Of a stretch of DNA of 64,000 nt, positions 49,515-61,300 are shown piece by piece. This DNA comes from Gari tellinella. Taxonomy: Eukaryota > Mollusca > Bivalvia > Cardiida > Psammobiidae. The position numbers and the translations under genes were made by a program. Each line of letters begins with the position of its first letter. The stretch's first letter is position 1. The DNA is taken from NCBI GenBank assembly GCA_922989275.2, contig OV277874.1, positions 15,178,154 through 15,242,153 of the forward strand. The letters run 5' to 3'. The notes under the pieces are model-generated. The model was not told the DNA's origin, made no database searches, and was given only the letters and a program-made list of their open reading frames with translations.

Positions 49515-50375
49515 TAATTTAGCGTTTGAATTGCTAGGTCAGATTTGAGTTTTTGGGTTTGGGATGAGTCTGAGATCGTTCTCAAGCGTTTGATTGATCA
49601 CATTTGAGCAAAATCTGACCAATTAAACGTTTGAAAACGATCCCAGACTCATCTCAAATAATACTGGCAGGGGGAATGAGGCATCCGAGGGGAAACTGAG
49701 TCGTTAACTGTGGCACAGAAGGGAATCTGCACAGTAACTGTTATGCATAGTGTAACTGAGATATATAATGGGGAAACTGCACTGTTCTGCAATACTGTAA
49801 CTGAGATGTATAGGGGAAACTGCAGAGTTCTGCATAGTGTAACTGATATATATAATGTGGAAACTGCACTGTTCTGCAATACTGTAACTGAGATGTATAG
49901 GGGAAACTGCAGAGTTCTGCATAGTGTAACTGAGATACATAATGGGGAAACTGCACTGTTCTGCAATACTGTAACTGAGATGTATAGGAGAAACTGCAGA
50001 GTTCTGCATAGTGTAACTGAGATGTATAGGGGAAACTGCAGAGTTCTGCATAGTGTAACTGAGATATATAATGGGGAAACTGCAGAGTTCTGCATAGTGT
50101 AACTGAAATATACATGTATAATGTGGAAACTGCAGAGTTCTGCATAGTGTAACTGAGATGTATAGGGGAAACTGCAGAGTTCTGCATAATGTAACTGAGA
50201 TATATAATGGGGAAACTGCAGAGTTCTGCATAGTGTAACCGAGATGTATAGGGGAAACTGAAGAGTTCTGCAGAGTGTAACTGAGATGTATAGAGTTCAT
50301 GATAGTGTAACTGCGAAACATTGGGGAAACTGCAGGGTATCTCCAAAGTAAACATTTGAATAAAGTTTCATTTAA
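49515..50375. mobile_element. Composite repeat: hairpin head plus 41-46 base minisatellite, copy 2
   Basis: Head with inverted 'tctgacc..aaacg' arms (49515-49640), link 'cagggggaatgaggcatcc', about 13 units alternating 'atataatggggaaactgc' and 'atgtataggggaaactgc' types, tail 'gtaaacatttgaataaa'. Same layout as 28.56-29.08 kb. Confidence 0.75.
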
Positions 50376-51232
50376 AACCTCATATGAAATCTTTAACTCT
50401 TTGCACGCTTTTTTATTTTTAACTATTATTTCTTACTTTTTTATTCTTTTTGGTCAAACAAAACATATGATATCATCTACTGCTGTTTGCAAATGTAAGC
50501 AAATTTCCCTCCGTATAATAACTCCCTCCGAACAATGCACACATTTGTTTGTGTCCGATCGAGTGTCGTTGTAGAGAGGAAACGCTGTACTGAGCTATCG
50601 AAATGATGGGGTTTAATGTATTCACCTAGATTTGTTTCTGAAGAGAGCCGTAGGATATTTAAAATATTGCGAAATAGACCAGAAATACGATATGTTACTT
50701 TTAATTTTTCAAATAGATCACAAAGAGTCTGGTTAACCTGCAGCAACTTTATGATATCAGTTGCAAACAGTTTGGATCCAGCTGAGACGCCGGGTAACTC
50801 GGCGTCTCATCTGGATCGAAGCTATTTGACACTTATCTGATTTAAAGTGTAGATGTATATATCTACAATAACGTTGAGCATTATCGCAGGCGAACAATTT
50901 TGTAGACGACAATTTCACATCTAAAGGTCGACCAAACAATATTGGGCGAGGATGATGAAAAGCAGTCGTCTCAAATTTCTATCTTTTTTAAAAACAAAAT
51001 GGTTTGGATGGATGAAGTGTATTGTTCAAACGTATAATGTACTTAGAGATGTAGAGTGAGCCAAAAATGTTACAGACGACAATTTCATATCTAAAGGTTG
51101 ACCCAACAATAGTGGGCGAGAATGATGAAAAATAGTGGGCGAGAATGATGAAAAGTAGTGGTCTCAAATTTCTTCAAGAAAAGATGGTTTGGATGGTTGA
51201 AGTGTTTTGTTCAATCGTAACAATGAATTTAA
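50376..51232. repeat. Solo core 1 and a local duplication
   Basis: Core 1 at 50762-50830 with arms 'ccagctgagacgcc'/'ggcgtctcatctgg'. 'gacgacaatttcacatctaaaggt' type sequence recurs at 50.90 and 51.08 kb. Confidence 0.6.
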
Positions 51233-51453
51233 CCCATTTGTGCCCACGATCATATATATAGGACATAGGCAAACAGTGTAGACTCTGATCAGACGCCGCA
51301 TTATGCGGCGTCTAATCAGAGTCTATACTGTTTGCTGATAGGAATTTCAATATAAAACAAAATGAAAATGAAAATTTTGACCAGGCGTCCCTTTGATAAA
51401 AAATGGATTAATCCAATATATAAACATGGAAGAATCCACTGGGCGTAAATGGG
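51233..51453. mobile_element. Family D MITE (TTAA target) with core 1
   Basis: Inverse orientation of the 26-kb copies. TTAA at 51229-51232 and 51454-51457. Core arms 'tagactctgatcag', apex gcattatgc. Confidence 0.85.
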
Positions 51454-51635
51454 TTAAAGATATAGACTGCGTCAACCCTTTCAAATTACATGATGCTTGT
51501 GTGAATATGTGAACTAATTGAACAATAAAATATTATTAAACTAAACCCTTTCAAAAGCATTGCGTTCAGTAACAACTTTAAGCCGACAGCAGAGTCCTGG
51601 TGGCTATAAGTAACATAATTCAACAACTATACATA

Positions 51636-52033
51636 CTGTCGAAACTCAGTAATTCGAACTCGCGTTAGTTCGAACATACCAATATTTTAAAGTTAAAACG
51701 TGGCTTAGCCACATACCTGTATTTCAAAGTTAAAACGTGCCTTTGTGTATGACATTCGACATTTGGGCCCGAAAATCATTGTCAGATAAAGCAGGTTTTA
51801 CGCCTTTTTATACCTCTAATTTATTCTTTAACTGAAACAAATTGTTTCCAATTGATGCAGTTATGAATATGTATGATAAGAAATAGTTTCTATATTCTAG
51901 CAGGGCCATGGTAGCTTAAAGCAGATGACATAAAATATTTCTTATACATGTAGTACATATTCGTGACTATATAAATTGGAACTATTTTCTTAAGTTGGGG
52001 AATAATTTAAAGGCGTATATATGGGGAAAAGGG
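51636..52033. repeat. Partial family J and half of a family E MITE
   Basis: 'actgtcgaaactcagtaattc' and 'aagttaaaacgtggcttagcc' are family J. 51.8-52.03 kb has family E ends but its core-2 hairpin is lost at 'gtagcttaaagcaga'. Confidence 0.55.
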
Positions 52034-52037
52034 TTAA

Positions 52038-52281
52038 CCCTTTACCCAATAGCCTGTTTCTAGTTTTGAATACAGGTGACCACTTAAAGCAGGTTGAAAA
52101 TAAAGCAGAATGTGCCCTTAGGCACATTCTGCTTTATTTTCAGCCTGCTTTAAGCTACCATCTGCCAGGATTTAGAAAAAATTTCGTTTGTTACACGTTT
52201 ATGTCTGTATACATTAGAACTATTTTCTTCAGCGGAGGAATAAATCAAATGCGCTAAAAGGCGCTTCTATTGGGGAAAGGG
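52038..52281. mobile_element. Family E MITE (TTAA target) with core 2
   Basis: TTAA at both edges; ends 'CCCTTTACCCAATAGCC' and 'TGGGGAAAGGG'. Core apex 'tgtgcccttaggcaca'. Confidence 0.85.
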
Positions 52282-52439
52282 TTAAGCAAGAGAACAATGA
52301 AGGAGCTTTCTGTTCCAAGTTCGCCCTACTTTATGCAGTCATCTGTCTTAAACTATATGTGTCTACTACAATGTATACTGTGGCTCTTAACTGATTGCAA
52401 TGGAAATACATGCTTCAGAGCTGTTTTGACCGAAGAAAT

Positions 52440-52661
52440 GTTAATACGCGTGTCAAACAGTTTGGATCCTGATCAGACGCTGCGTATCAAACTGTTTGCA
52501 ACGTGGCATTTTGGTGCCGTTGGCATTGAAATAATTACAACAGGAGACTACTACTTAAAGCAAGGTGAAAGTAAAACTGAATTGTTTTTAGGAGCGTTTC
52601 TGTTTGCTTCAAGCTGCCACCTGTGTTTCTATTAACAGGTCGTAATACAGAGGTTTTACTG
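52440..52661. repeat. Half core 1 followed by a truncated family F MITE
   Basis: Core 1 at 52452-52500 has lost its second inner arm. Then worn core 2 ('aaagcaaggtgaaagtaaaac') and the F right end 'taatacagaggttttactg'. Confidence 0.6.
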
Positions 52662-52684
52662 TATATTTGAGCAGGAACTCTTAA

Positions 52685-52892
52685 CCCCTTCACAGCCGTG
52701 ACGTCATCAATTTTAAACAAATGTCGTCTGCATTGATTTCTCAAATGCTATGTTTAGGTTTTTTGAGTGAAGAAATATTGAAATGAGTATCAAACAGTTT
52801 GAATCCTGATTAGACGCCGCGTTACGCAGCGTCTAATCAGGATTTAAACTGTTTGCAAATAACCGTTGCACTCGGGGTAAGGCAGTGAAGGG
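52685..52892. mobile_element. Family B MITE (TTAA target) with core 1
   Basis: Inverse of the 7383 copy. TTAA on both edges, 'gtgacgtcatcaattt', ends CCCCTTCAC/GTGAAGGGG. Core stem 'cctgattagacgccgcg'. Confidence 0.85.
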
Positions 52893-52896
52893 GTTA

Positions 52897-53506
52897 AATA
52901 TGTAATCTAATCTCCCTGATTTAAATGACAAACATTGAAGAAGGTGACATGAATGATGACAATATAACTATTTGGTACACCAATCACTTAGCTTCACGAG
53001 CGGTATATAAGGTTACGGAACACTAAATAGACCGGAAATGCTAGTCGAATGTAGTTCCCCCGCGATATATAGCGCCAACTTTCTTTTTCCTCAAAATGGC
53101 ATTTTGTCATTACACATTCACTGTTTTGTGCTTTTGGTGTAATACATTGGTGCCAGAGATAAGATACAGTGCATTTCTGTTATTCTAGAAGGGGTTTATG
53201 TAGAAATTATGTGGGCTGAAGTGACATGTTCCTGTTTGAGACGGTGCCTCTTTATAAGGTAGCAGAACACCAGTCATGTCATTGAAGTCATGATAGTTTT
53301 CTTAATTAACACATAACCATTTGTTTTTTCTTCATTTTCCAGTTGTGCATGAATGTATCTTTGGGAAAAATATAGAGTTGCACCTTGCTAGGCTGTAACA
53401 GTTGACAAATATTGACCTTGAAGATGACACATTTTATATGAATTATATAGGAGAGCCTAATTGATGTTCTATTAGCCTATAATGCCATGTAAGTCGTTGT
53501 TATGCC
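52897..53506. other. No feature seen
   Basis: Intergenic sequence without repeats or frames that I recognise. Confidence 0.4.
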
Positions 53507-53952
53507 TTAACCCTTTCGGCACCGAATTAGTCGTGAGGATTTTACCCCTCCACCGTTTTTTTGGTCGTTTAATTCAATAGTGATGTCTGCACGATCATTT
53601 TTAAAGTTAGATTTAAAGAGGCTCGCAACCAGCTTTAGCATTAAAAATAGTAATTTGTAAATATATGTCAAATGCTATAAATGGGTATGAATTAGTTTAG
53701 GATAAAAATTCTGTTTAAAAAATGCATTTAAAAAAAAAAAAAAAAAGAAGCTCTGGTGGGATTCGAACCGTGACCCTCCATGCGGGGACAGACACGCAAA
53801 ATAAGGAAACCCCTGAGACCACTCAACTACGGGCTATTTATATCTTTGGAATCGATTTAACGTACTTCAGTGTGTAGCGATGGAGAGTACACAATTCGGC
53901 TAGGGTTTATGTCTGAGTCCGTGTTCAATAAAACGATGGAAAATATCTAAAC

Positions 53953-55286
53953 AAGAGCACCGCAGTGCGGCAAAATACGCCCGTCATGGCCAGCGGCTGT
54001 CAAAGTCGTCCGGACTCAGGCCGACTGGAAAAAGTCGCCCGGCGTGTAGGCCCGACTATTGATCTCAAAAAGACTATGCTGTAGTATTGCGATAGCTCAA
54101 GTACTATCCCGATAGTATTGCGATAGTCAAGAAACTATTGCAATACTATCACGATAGTTTTTCTACCAAATGTTTTCTCATAAACAAATGCTCTTTGGGC
54201 GTATTTACATACTTTGGATATATCACGGAATTTTGACAATAGAGGGGGCATAACTCTGCTAAAAATAGTTGCCAACATCTGAAATTTAACAGGAACCAAA
54301 ATATTCACAGGTGCCTTCCCTGTATGATGAGAAAGCTAAATATGAAATTTGGTTACAATAGACAAAATGTAAGTAAAATTATTATCAGGAAACAATATAT
54401 TGTTACAAAAATTGTGTGAAGGGGCATAACTCTGAAAATACGGAGTCAAACCAAAAACCCGTAATATATGTTAAGTCACTTCATTCATTGTATCTCCGTA
54501 TCAAATTTGAAATCAATTGAATAAAAGATAAAAAAGTTCTGGTTTTTTTTTAAAAATGCCCATTTTTGACAATAAAGGGGCATAACTCTGCTAAAAATAG
54601 TCGCGAACGTCTGAAACGCGAACTCGTCTGAGCTATTGTGGTATGGAATATTTGTAGGAAGTTTAATCAAAATCGGTCAATAAATGAAGGTGAGAGAGCG
54701 CTAAGAAGAAAAGTTAACGGCATAAGTGTGGCTTATTCTAAATTTTAAGTATGTAAAGGGGCATAACTCATAGAAAAATAATTTAACAGGAACCAAAATT
54801 CTCAGGTGTCTTCCCTGCATGATGAGAAAGCTAAATATGAAATTTGGTTACAATAGACAAAATGTAAGTAAAATTATTATCAGGAAACAATATATTGTTA
54901 AAAAAATTGTGTGAAGGGGCATAACTCTGAAAATACGGAGTCAAACCAAAAACCCGTAATATATATTAAGTAACTTCATTAAGTGTATCACCATATCAAA
55001 TTTGAAATCAATTGAATAAAAAATAAAAAAGTTCTGGGTTTTTTTTTTTAAAATGCCCATTTTTGACAATAAAGGGGCATAACTCTGCTAAAAATAGCCG
55101 CCAACCTCTGAAACGCGAACTCGTCCGAGCTATTGTGGTATGGAATATTTGTAGGAAGTTTAATCAAAATCGGTAAATAAATGAAGGTGAGAGAGCGCTA
55201 ACAAGAAAAGTTAACGGACGGACGGACGTACGGACGGACAGCGCTGGGTATACCATAATACGACCGTCGATGACGGGCGTATAAAA
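53953..55286. mobile_element. Element with 'acgcccgtca' ends and 'ggggcataactctg' repeats
   Basis: Left 'aaatacgcccgtcat' and right 'atgacgggcgtat' are inverted ends. Inside, 'ggggcataactc' recurs seven times. A 437-base stretch (54284-54720) is repeated at 54781-55217. 'ggacggacggac' precedes the right end. Motifs typical of molluscan genomes. Confidence 0.75.
54284..55217. repeat. 497-base tandem duplication inside the element
   Basis: 'aggaaccaaaat' to 'aagaaaagttaacgg' occurs twice at an offset of 497 bases, with few differences. Confidence 0.9.
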
Positions 55287-55574
55287 ATGAAGCTTTGAAG
55301 ACTTTTCGTAAGGAATTTTTTAGACTGATCATATTTTTCTGATGCCAGATGCACGATAATGCTACACATTTGGTTTTATTTGAGCGTTTTCTTTTATTTT
55401 TGCAAATGTACCATATGGTTGCGAGTCGCTTTAAGGTAGTATGACCAGAATTATCGATACCAGTGTCAAACAGAATCCTGATCAGGCACCGCGTTACGCG
55501 GCGTCTGACCTGGATCCAAACTGTTTGCAAAGTCGACTTTATGGGACTATGGTGATTAACGGGTTAAAATTATT

Positions 55575-55915
55575 TGTTTTGAAAGTGCTGTCTGCTTGTA
55601 TTATGTGGCAACTCAATAGATATTGAAGTGTGGTATGTTTTGAAGTGTAGTCTGCTTGTGTTATGTGGCAACTCAATAGATATTGAAGTGTGGTATGTTT
55701 TGAAGTGTAGTCTGCTTGTGTTATGTGGCAACTCAATAGATATTGAATTGTGGTATGTTTTGAAGTGTAGTCTGCTTGTGTTATGTGGCAACTCAATAGA
55801 TATTGAATTGTGGTATGTTTTGAAGTGTAGTCTGCTTGTGTTATGTGGCAACTCAATATATATTGATGTGTGGTATGTTTTGAAGTGTAGTCTGCTTGTG
55901 TTATATGGACACTCA
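55575..55915. repeat. 60-base tandem array, about 5.5 units
   Basis: The period is exactly 60 bases ('gtctgcttgtgttatgtggc' in each unit). Because 60 is a multiple of three, both strands show open repeat frames (20-residue period); no start context or homology supports a gene. Confidence 0.95.
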
Positions 55916-55958
55916 GTGGGTGTTAACTTACCAGCGTTAAATGCAGGCTGCGGCTTAA

Positions 55959-56190
55959 CCCTTTCATGATCAAATTATTCGGGAGATGGTTACCCCTTCA
56001 TTGTTGTCTGCTTCAGTATTGTTGTCTGCAAGACACGTTTCAAAGTTAGATTTAACGTTGTATGACTTAATAAATATCGATAAGAGTGTCAAACCGTTTG
56101 GGTCCTGATCAGACGCCGCGTTACGCGGCGTCTGATCAGGACCCAAACTGTTTGCAAATGCGATTTAAAGCGTCACTGAGAGTAAAAGGG
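55959..56190. mobile_element. Family C MITE (TTAA target) with core 1
   Basis: TTAA at 55955-55958 and 56191-56194. Core arms 'gggtcctgatcag'/'ctgatcaggaccc', a paired change from 'ggatcc'. Confidence 0.85.
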
Positions 56191-56194
56191 TTAA

Positions 56195-56740
56195 TGCAAA
56201 ATAAAAGTAACAGATGGTAGCTAAAAGCAGACAGAAAGTAAATCAGCATTCTGCTTTATTTACAGCCTGCTATAAGCTACCATCTCGTAGGATATATAAC
56301 ATGTTTCTTATGGTGCATATTATGGAACTATTTTCCTCCGTGGAGGAATAGCATATCTACATGTATTGGGGTATGGGAACACGACGGTAATGCGGATGTG
56401 TAATAAACAGGTAAGAACGGTTTTGTGTTAGGAAAAGTTTTTTTTTCATAAACGTTATACTAATACTGTAAGTGTAAAATATGATACAAAACAACAACAA
56501 CAATAATATCACAGATCTTTACAATATCACAGTGAAGTAGACAAATTGGGACAATCCCGTACATTGGGACAAGTTGACAAATTGGGACACTCTGAAATAC
56601 TGAGACATACTGGCATATTAAAAATATGACTTATTTGGATATTCATACAAATTGGAATAAACTGGGAAACAATAAATATTGGGGATATGCTGAAAAATAT
56701 GGGACTTTCCGACAAATTGGGATATTCTTACAAATTGTTT
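56195..56740. repeat. Worn core-2 hairpin and an 'aaattggga' array
   Basis: Hairpin at 56210-56286 ('gatggtagctaaaagcag' with inverse). 56525-56735 has about eight imperfect units around 'acaaattgggac'. Confidence 0.6.
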
Positions 56741-56749
56741 CAATAAAAT

Positions 56750-57056
56750 TGAATTATACCGTAAAATTTACCCCATTACGGATTTTTTCCGAAATCTTCG
56801 GATTTTTTTTATCTTACTTTGAAAATTTGGAGTTTTATGTGTTTTTTACTTAGGAAACATTGATATGGGTGTGAAACAGTTTAGATCCAGATCAGACGCA
56901 GCGTTACGCGGCGTCTGATCTGGATCTAGACTGTCTACATAGATCTAATAATGTTAATGATATAGAGCCTGGCAGCAAAATGGTTAAAGGTACTATTCCT
57001 AAATTTGTGTTTGAAAATCTTAGGATTTTTACTAGCAAATGATGGTAGCCCTGGGG
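56750..57056. mobile_element. Family I element with core 1 inside
   Basis: Left 'tacggattttttccgaaat', right 'cttaggatttttac' and 'atggtagccctg'. Core 1 at 56873-56940. The junction 'ggttaaaggtactattc' matches the 27.26-kb copy. Confidence 0.65.
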
Positions 57057-57069
57057 TTAATGTGAATTA

Positions 57070-57242
57070 CATAGAGGATAATTGGTTTTTTTTTCAGTAT
57101 AAGATAGAAATTTAATCCATTGAGTGAACATCAGACGTTATATTTTCACGAGTGCCGAAGCCACGAGTGAAAATATAACAGTCTGATGTTCACGAAATGG
57201 ATTAAATTCGATCTTATACTGAAAAAATACAATTATTCTATT
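57070..57242. repeat. Family L hairpin
   Basis: Outer ends 'atagaggataattg' and 'caattattctattt', apex 'gtgccgaagccac'. Outer arms ('gatagaaatttaatcc') differ from the 472-639 copy. Confidence 0.8.
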
Positions 57243-57694
57243 TATTTATGCTTTAAAGCCACTTTTTAAACGAAATTGTTCGACAATTGTGAAAGCGAAA
57301 GTACATGATTTACCCCGTGTTGAGCCCCAAGTTTACATCGAACACATTAACGAAACAGTTTCCCGTACGATGACGTCACTTATTTATTGATTTGACGTCA
57401 TCCGCATTACGTCGTTGCTCCCGATTTTGGATTCGTGTTCTTCAGTTGAGTGGTTCGGGACAAATCGGACTGCCGGAATTTAACGATAAGACACGATTGA
57501 CTACGGTTTTTGGGGAGCCCTACGGGGAAAACGGCGATTGGTGATAATCCACTGCAGTGGATTACCAAGTGATAATCCACTGCTATTTTCCGGTAATCCA
57601 CCGAAAAGCATAAATAAAATGATATATTGATGAGGTGTTATAGATTAGCGCCTAGGGAGACATAGCTACTGTATTAAGTATAATTGTGTTGATA
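57243..57694. other. Intergenic, short inverted repeats
   Basis: 'gtgataatccactgcagtgg' region at 57.54-57.6 kb has three 'taatccac' motifs. Otherwise nothing recognised. Confidence 0.4.
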
Positions 57695-57925
57695 CAGTGG
57701 AGAAGACGTTATTCTTTCCCGCTTAAATCAATCGAAACGCAAAATGTTGAAAATGTCACTATTCAGATTTTCTGAAAATTCATTTTAATCTGAGTGGCAA
57801 ACAGTTTGGAGCCTGCTCAGACGCCGGGTTACCCTGCGTCTGATCCGGCTCCAAACTGTTTGTAATGGAAATAAACGTTTTAGCGTAAACACGCTTATTG
57901 GGAAAGAATAACGTCATATACACTG
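57695..57925. mobile_element. Family A MITE (TA target) with core 1
   Basis: Ends 'CAGTGGAGAAGACGTTATTC' and 'ACGTCATATACACTG', TA flanks. Core apex ggttaccc with one mismatch (cctgcg). Confidence 0.85.
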
Positions 57926-58181
57926 TATGTGGCTACTGAACATGTACTGGCACTTAGCCAATGCCAAAACTGTCCAGTCTATATGAAGTACCCAGCTTCA
58001 TCCTCAATTACAATCCTGATCCGACGCCATGAAACAACAGGTAGATGTCTGACCAGGATATAAACTGTTTATAAATACAAGAGCACGCCGAGCAGAGTAA
58101 CGGTGTAAATACAATGTATCACTATTAGAATAAGTCCTCTAGGCTCTAGCTGAATCTGACTATGTCCATCCGTTGCCATGG
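57926..58181. repeat. Worn core 1 in the 3' flank of the unknown gene
   Basis: 'caatcctgatccgacgcc' .. 'gaccaggatataaactgttt' at 58010-58070. This may be in the gene's 3' UTR. Confidence 0.5.
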
Positions 58182-58326
58182 TTACCAAATACGACCGTCG
58201 GCATATGCAGGGTGAGCCAGTCTGTATGCATGTCGTTTCCATGACTCCTCTGCTGTCCTGGTGATGAGTGTTTTATGTGAGGCATCCTCCTTAGCTCTCA
58301 GTTTCATCCTCAGTTCTCTTTCCTCT
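58182..58326 (-). CDS. Unknown gene, last coding exon with stop
   Basis: One hundred forty-five bases follow acceptor 'gttcctcttgcag'. The phase left by the previous exon gives 47 residues and TAA at 58184-58182. It is rich in Glu, Arg and Lys at first, then 'SWKRHAYRLAHPAYADGRIW'. No membrane segment is visible. Confidence 0.72.
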
Positions 58327-61300
58327 CTGCAAGAGGAACAAAATATACTTTCAAAAGGTGTCTAATCTCAGGGCTGCCATTTCTCCGGATTTTTCCTAAA
58401 TCTTCGGATTTTTTACTAGAACATGGTAGCTTAAAGCAGGCTGAAATTAAAGCAGAATGCGCCATAAGGCGCATTCTGCTTTACTTCCAGCCTGCTTTAA
58501 GTAGCCACGTGTCAACAAAACTAGAAACAGGCTATGGGGAAAAGGTACTATTCGAAAATTCGCAATTTAAAAATGCAAATTCCGAAATCTTAGGATTTTT
58601 CATTTCAACTTATGGCAGCCCTGTAATCTTGGTCTACACTGTTTTAAGTTTTCAGTTTCACAGTTTATTGCGTCATATGGCCACCGGCCCATACACAAAT
58701 ACGTTCACATATAAAATTCAAACAATACACAGTGATCAAGGTCATAAATTCTCGAAAATACACATATAATTTCAATCAAAGATTTGTCATATATAAGGCC
58801 TCATTTCTACAATGGTGTTAATGTGTTATTTTAGCAAACCAATATGTACCTTAATGAAATACTGATGTGAACAATTTTCTATTTTCAAATGCCTTATAAA
58901 CATATACATTGTAATGCAAGATTTCTTATAACTTGTTGGTTTTCAGAAAATGTCAGTATTAGCAGGAAATGTTTTAACCCTTTCCCTCATAGAAGCACCT
59001 TTTAGCACATTACCCTATATACAGTGGGGAATCTGTTATTCTTTCCCGTTTAAACGGAAACGTACGCAAACGCAAAGCACTAGAACGTAGAAACGAACAA
59101 CTTTTGGACAATTCTGATAATTCATGTTTATCTTGGTGGGAAACAGTTTGGAGCCTGATCAGACGCCGGGTTACCTGGCGTCTGATCTGGCTCCAAACTG
59201 TTTGCACTGCAAATAATAGTTTCAAAACTAGAAACAGGCTATGAGGTAAAGGGTTAAAAATCGTTCAGTTAATGCAAGAGTTGTCTTATTTTCAGCTTGC
59301 ATTAGCCCTTAATAAACAGGAAAAGAGTATGTATACACATAGGTTGTAGGTTGAAAACAGTGTATACCCAGATCAGAGGGCTTCTGAAGACGCCCTCTGG
59401 TCAGGGTCTGCACTGTTTGCCATACTTTTAAATGTTTTTGAGACAGATTCGCAAGAGTCAATAAAAAAATGGTCATTATTCAGAATATGGAATACTGTAA
59501 AACCTCTCAATTACGATCACCAAAAACAGGAATTATAAATGCGTAATTCCGTGATTAAAATAAGGCGAATTGATATATGAAAGACGGGTGGCAGTTTAAC
59601 CCAAGGTAGAAGTAAAACATAAATCTCTAAAGATGTTTTCTGTTTTTCTTTCACCTTGCTGTAAGCAGTCACTTGCCTTAACCCTTTCCCCCATAGAAGC
59701 GCCTTTTAGTGGATATGATTTATTCATCCGCTGAAGAAAATAGTTCCAATTTAATCAGTAATGAATATGTATTATAAGGAATATTTTCTATATTATAGCA
59801 CATGATAGCTTAAAGCAGGCTGAAAGTAAAGCAGAATGCGCCCTAAGGCGCATTCTACTTTACTTTCAACCTGCTTTAAGTAGTCACCTATCTTTAATAC
59901 TATAAATACGCTATCAGGTAAAGGGTTAAACAGAAATAGAGGATATTGTATGAGTGTTCATTATTTATCACTTTTAATAAACGAGTTGACTAAAATAATA
60001 TGATGCGAGCCTTGGCGAGCGTCATATTCATTTTAGTCAACGAGTTTATTAAAAATGATAAATAATGAACACGAATGTGATATTCTATTTATCACATTAC
60101 AAGTTCAAGCACCTATTAAATTGATTTGAAGCCGTAGTTTGTAGACCCTACGCTATATAGATTTTCCGCCAAACGTTATGTTGTTTACGTTAACGTCATA
60201 GTAAATGACGTCATTTGGCACCCTGCTACATGCAGCGCTTATGGACGAACAAGTTAGGCCGGAGCCCAAAAAACGATATTCCACTAGTGGATTACGATAT
60301 TTATACAATCGCTTTATGCAACTCCCAGACCGCAAATTATGTGATAAAATAATTTATTTTATTTAGCGGTCATCATAGACAGGTTTTTACTATAGTTCCA
60401 TTGGAAAGTTAGCGCTAGCAGTGCAAAGATTCAACTCTACATACTGGGCTTTTTGCTCCTGGTCAGCGCTGGCTTCATTGTCCACCTGTACCTGTATCTC
60501 TGAGATCATGATTGGCTGTCCAAATATCCTCGCCTACAACAGTAAATAAAGCATGGGCTGTTTGAGATTCCCTGTCCCTGTCTGTCTTGGATTGAGACAA
60601 GCCTCAGGGCTGAAGATAAGAGGGAGTGAACGAAACAAATCCAAAATTTACTCACTCAACAGCACCAAACTCTATGGTGTTACTATTCATCAGGCCTACC
60701 ATAATTTTTAAAAAAAAATCCTAAGATTTTCCCAAATTTTGATTTTAAAGCGCGATTTTCAAAATCGCGCCTTTGAAGGCGCGATTCCGAAAAGCGCGCT
60801 TTTTAATCGAAAATCTTTATTTGTGCGCTTTTGTGTTTAAAACCATATTTTCAAAATATATCACACCATTGCAACCATCATATATATATTAAAAACATAC
60901 ACACAAAGAATAGCAGTATAAACTTTATTGCAATAAACTTTGTAAAAAAAACTATAATAAAAGATTAATAACGAAACATTATAAATACTGCTATGGGCAA
61001 CTCAACTGTATTCTCCATAGTTGCAAATATTTACTCTTTTTAGCAGTATAGACCTCGGTCAGACAACTGTGTTCAGTGATAAGGACCTGTACTGTTTGGT
61101 TAAGGATTAGAAAAGTTATAGTATCAATGCCTTACATCTGATTTTGCACATTTCAGTCCACTATGACTAGTAAGTTAATAATATTCATATATATAGTAAT
61201 ATAGCCTACTCATGACTAGACACTTTTAGCAGGGCATCACGTCCTGCTTTAATTCCATGACAACCTGCAGTAATTTTCAAAATGGAATAATAAATTTTTT

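Larger units (their letters stand above)
53612..55435. mobile_element. TIR element with tRNA-like sequence, copy 2, interrupted
   Basis: Ends 'aaagaggctcgcaacc' and 'ggttgcgagtcgcttt'. The tRNA-like part is at 53835-53747 (minus) with one base lost from the B-box region. Interrupted at 53953-55286. Confidence 0.75.
53511..55563. mobile_element. Family C MITE split by nested insertions
   Basis: TTAA at 53507-53510 and 55564-55567. The left end 'CCCTTTCGGCACC' and the right part with core 1 (55467-55530) are separated by the tRNA-bearing TIR element, itself split by a third element. Confidence 0.7.

Noticed and set aside
49649..50355. Repeat-protein frames on both strands (about 200 codons)
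   Set aside because: Compositional frames of the 41-46 base minisatellite; unit length changes shift the frame, and no start or homology supports them.
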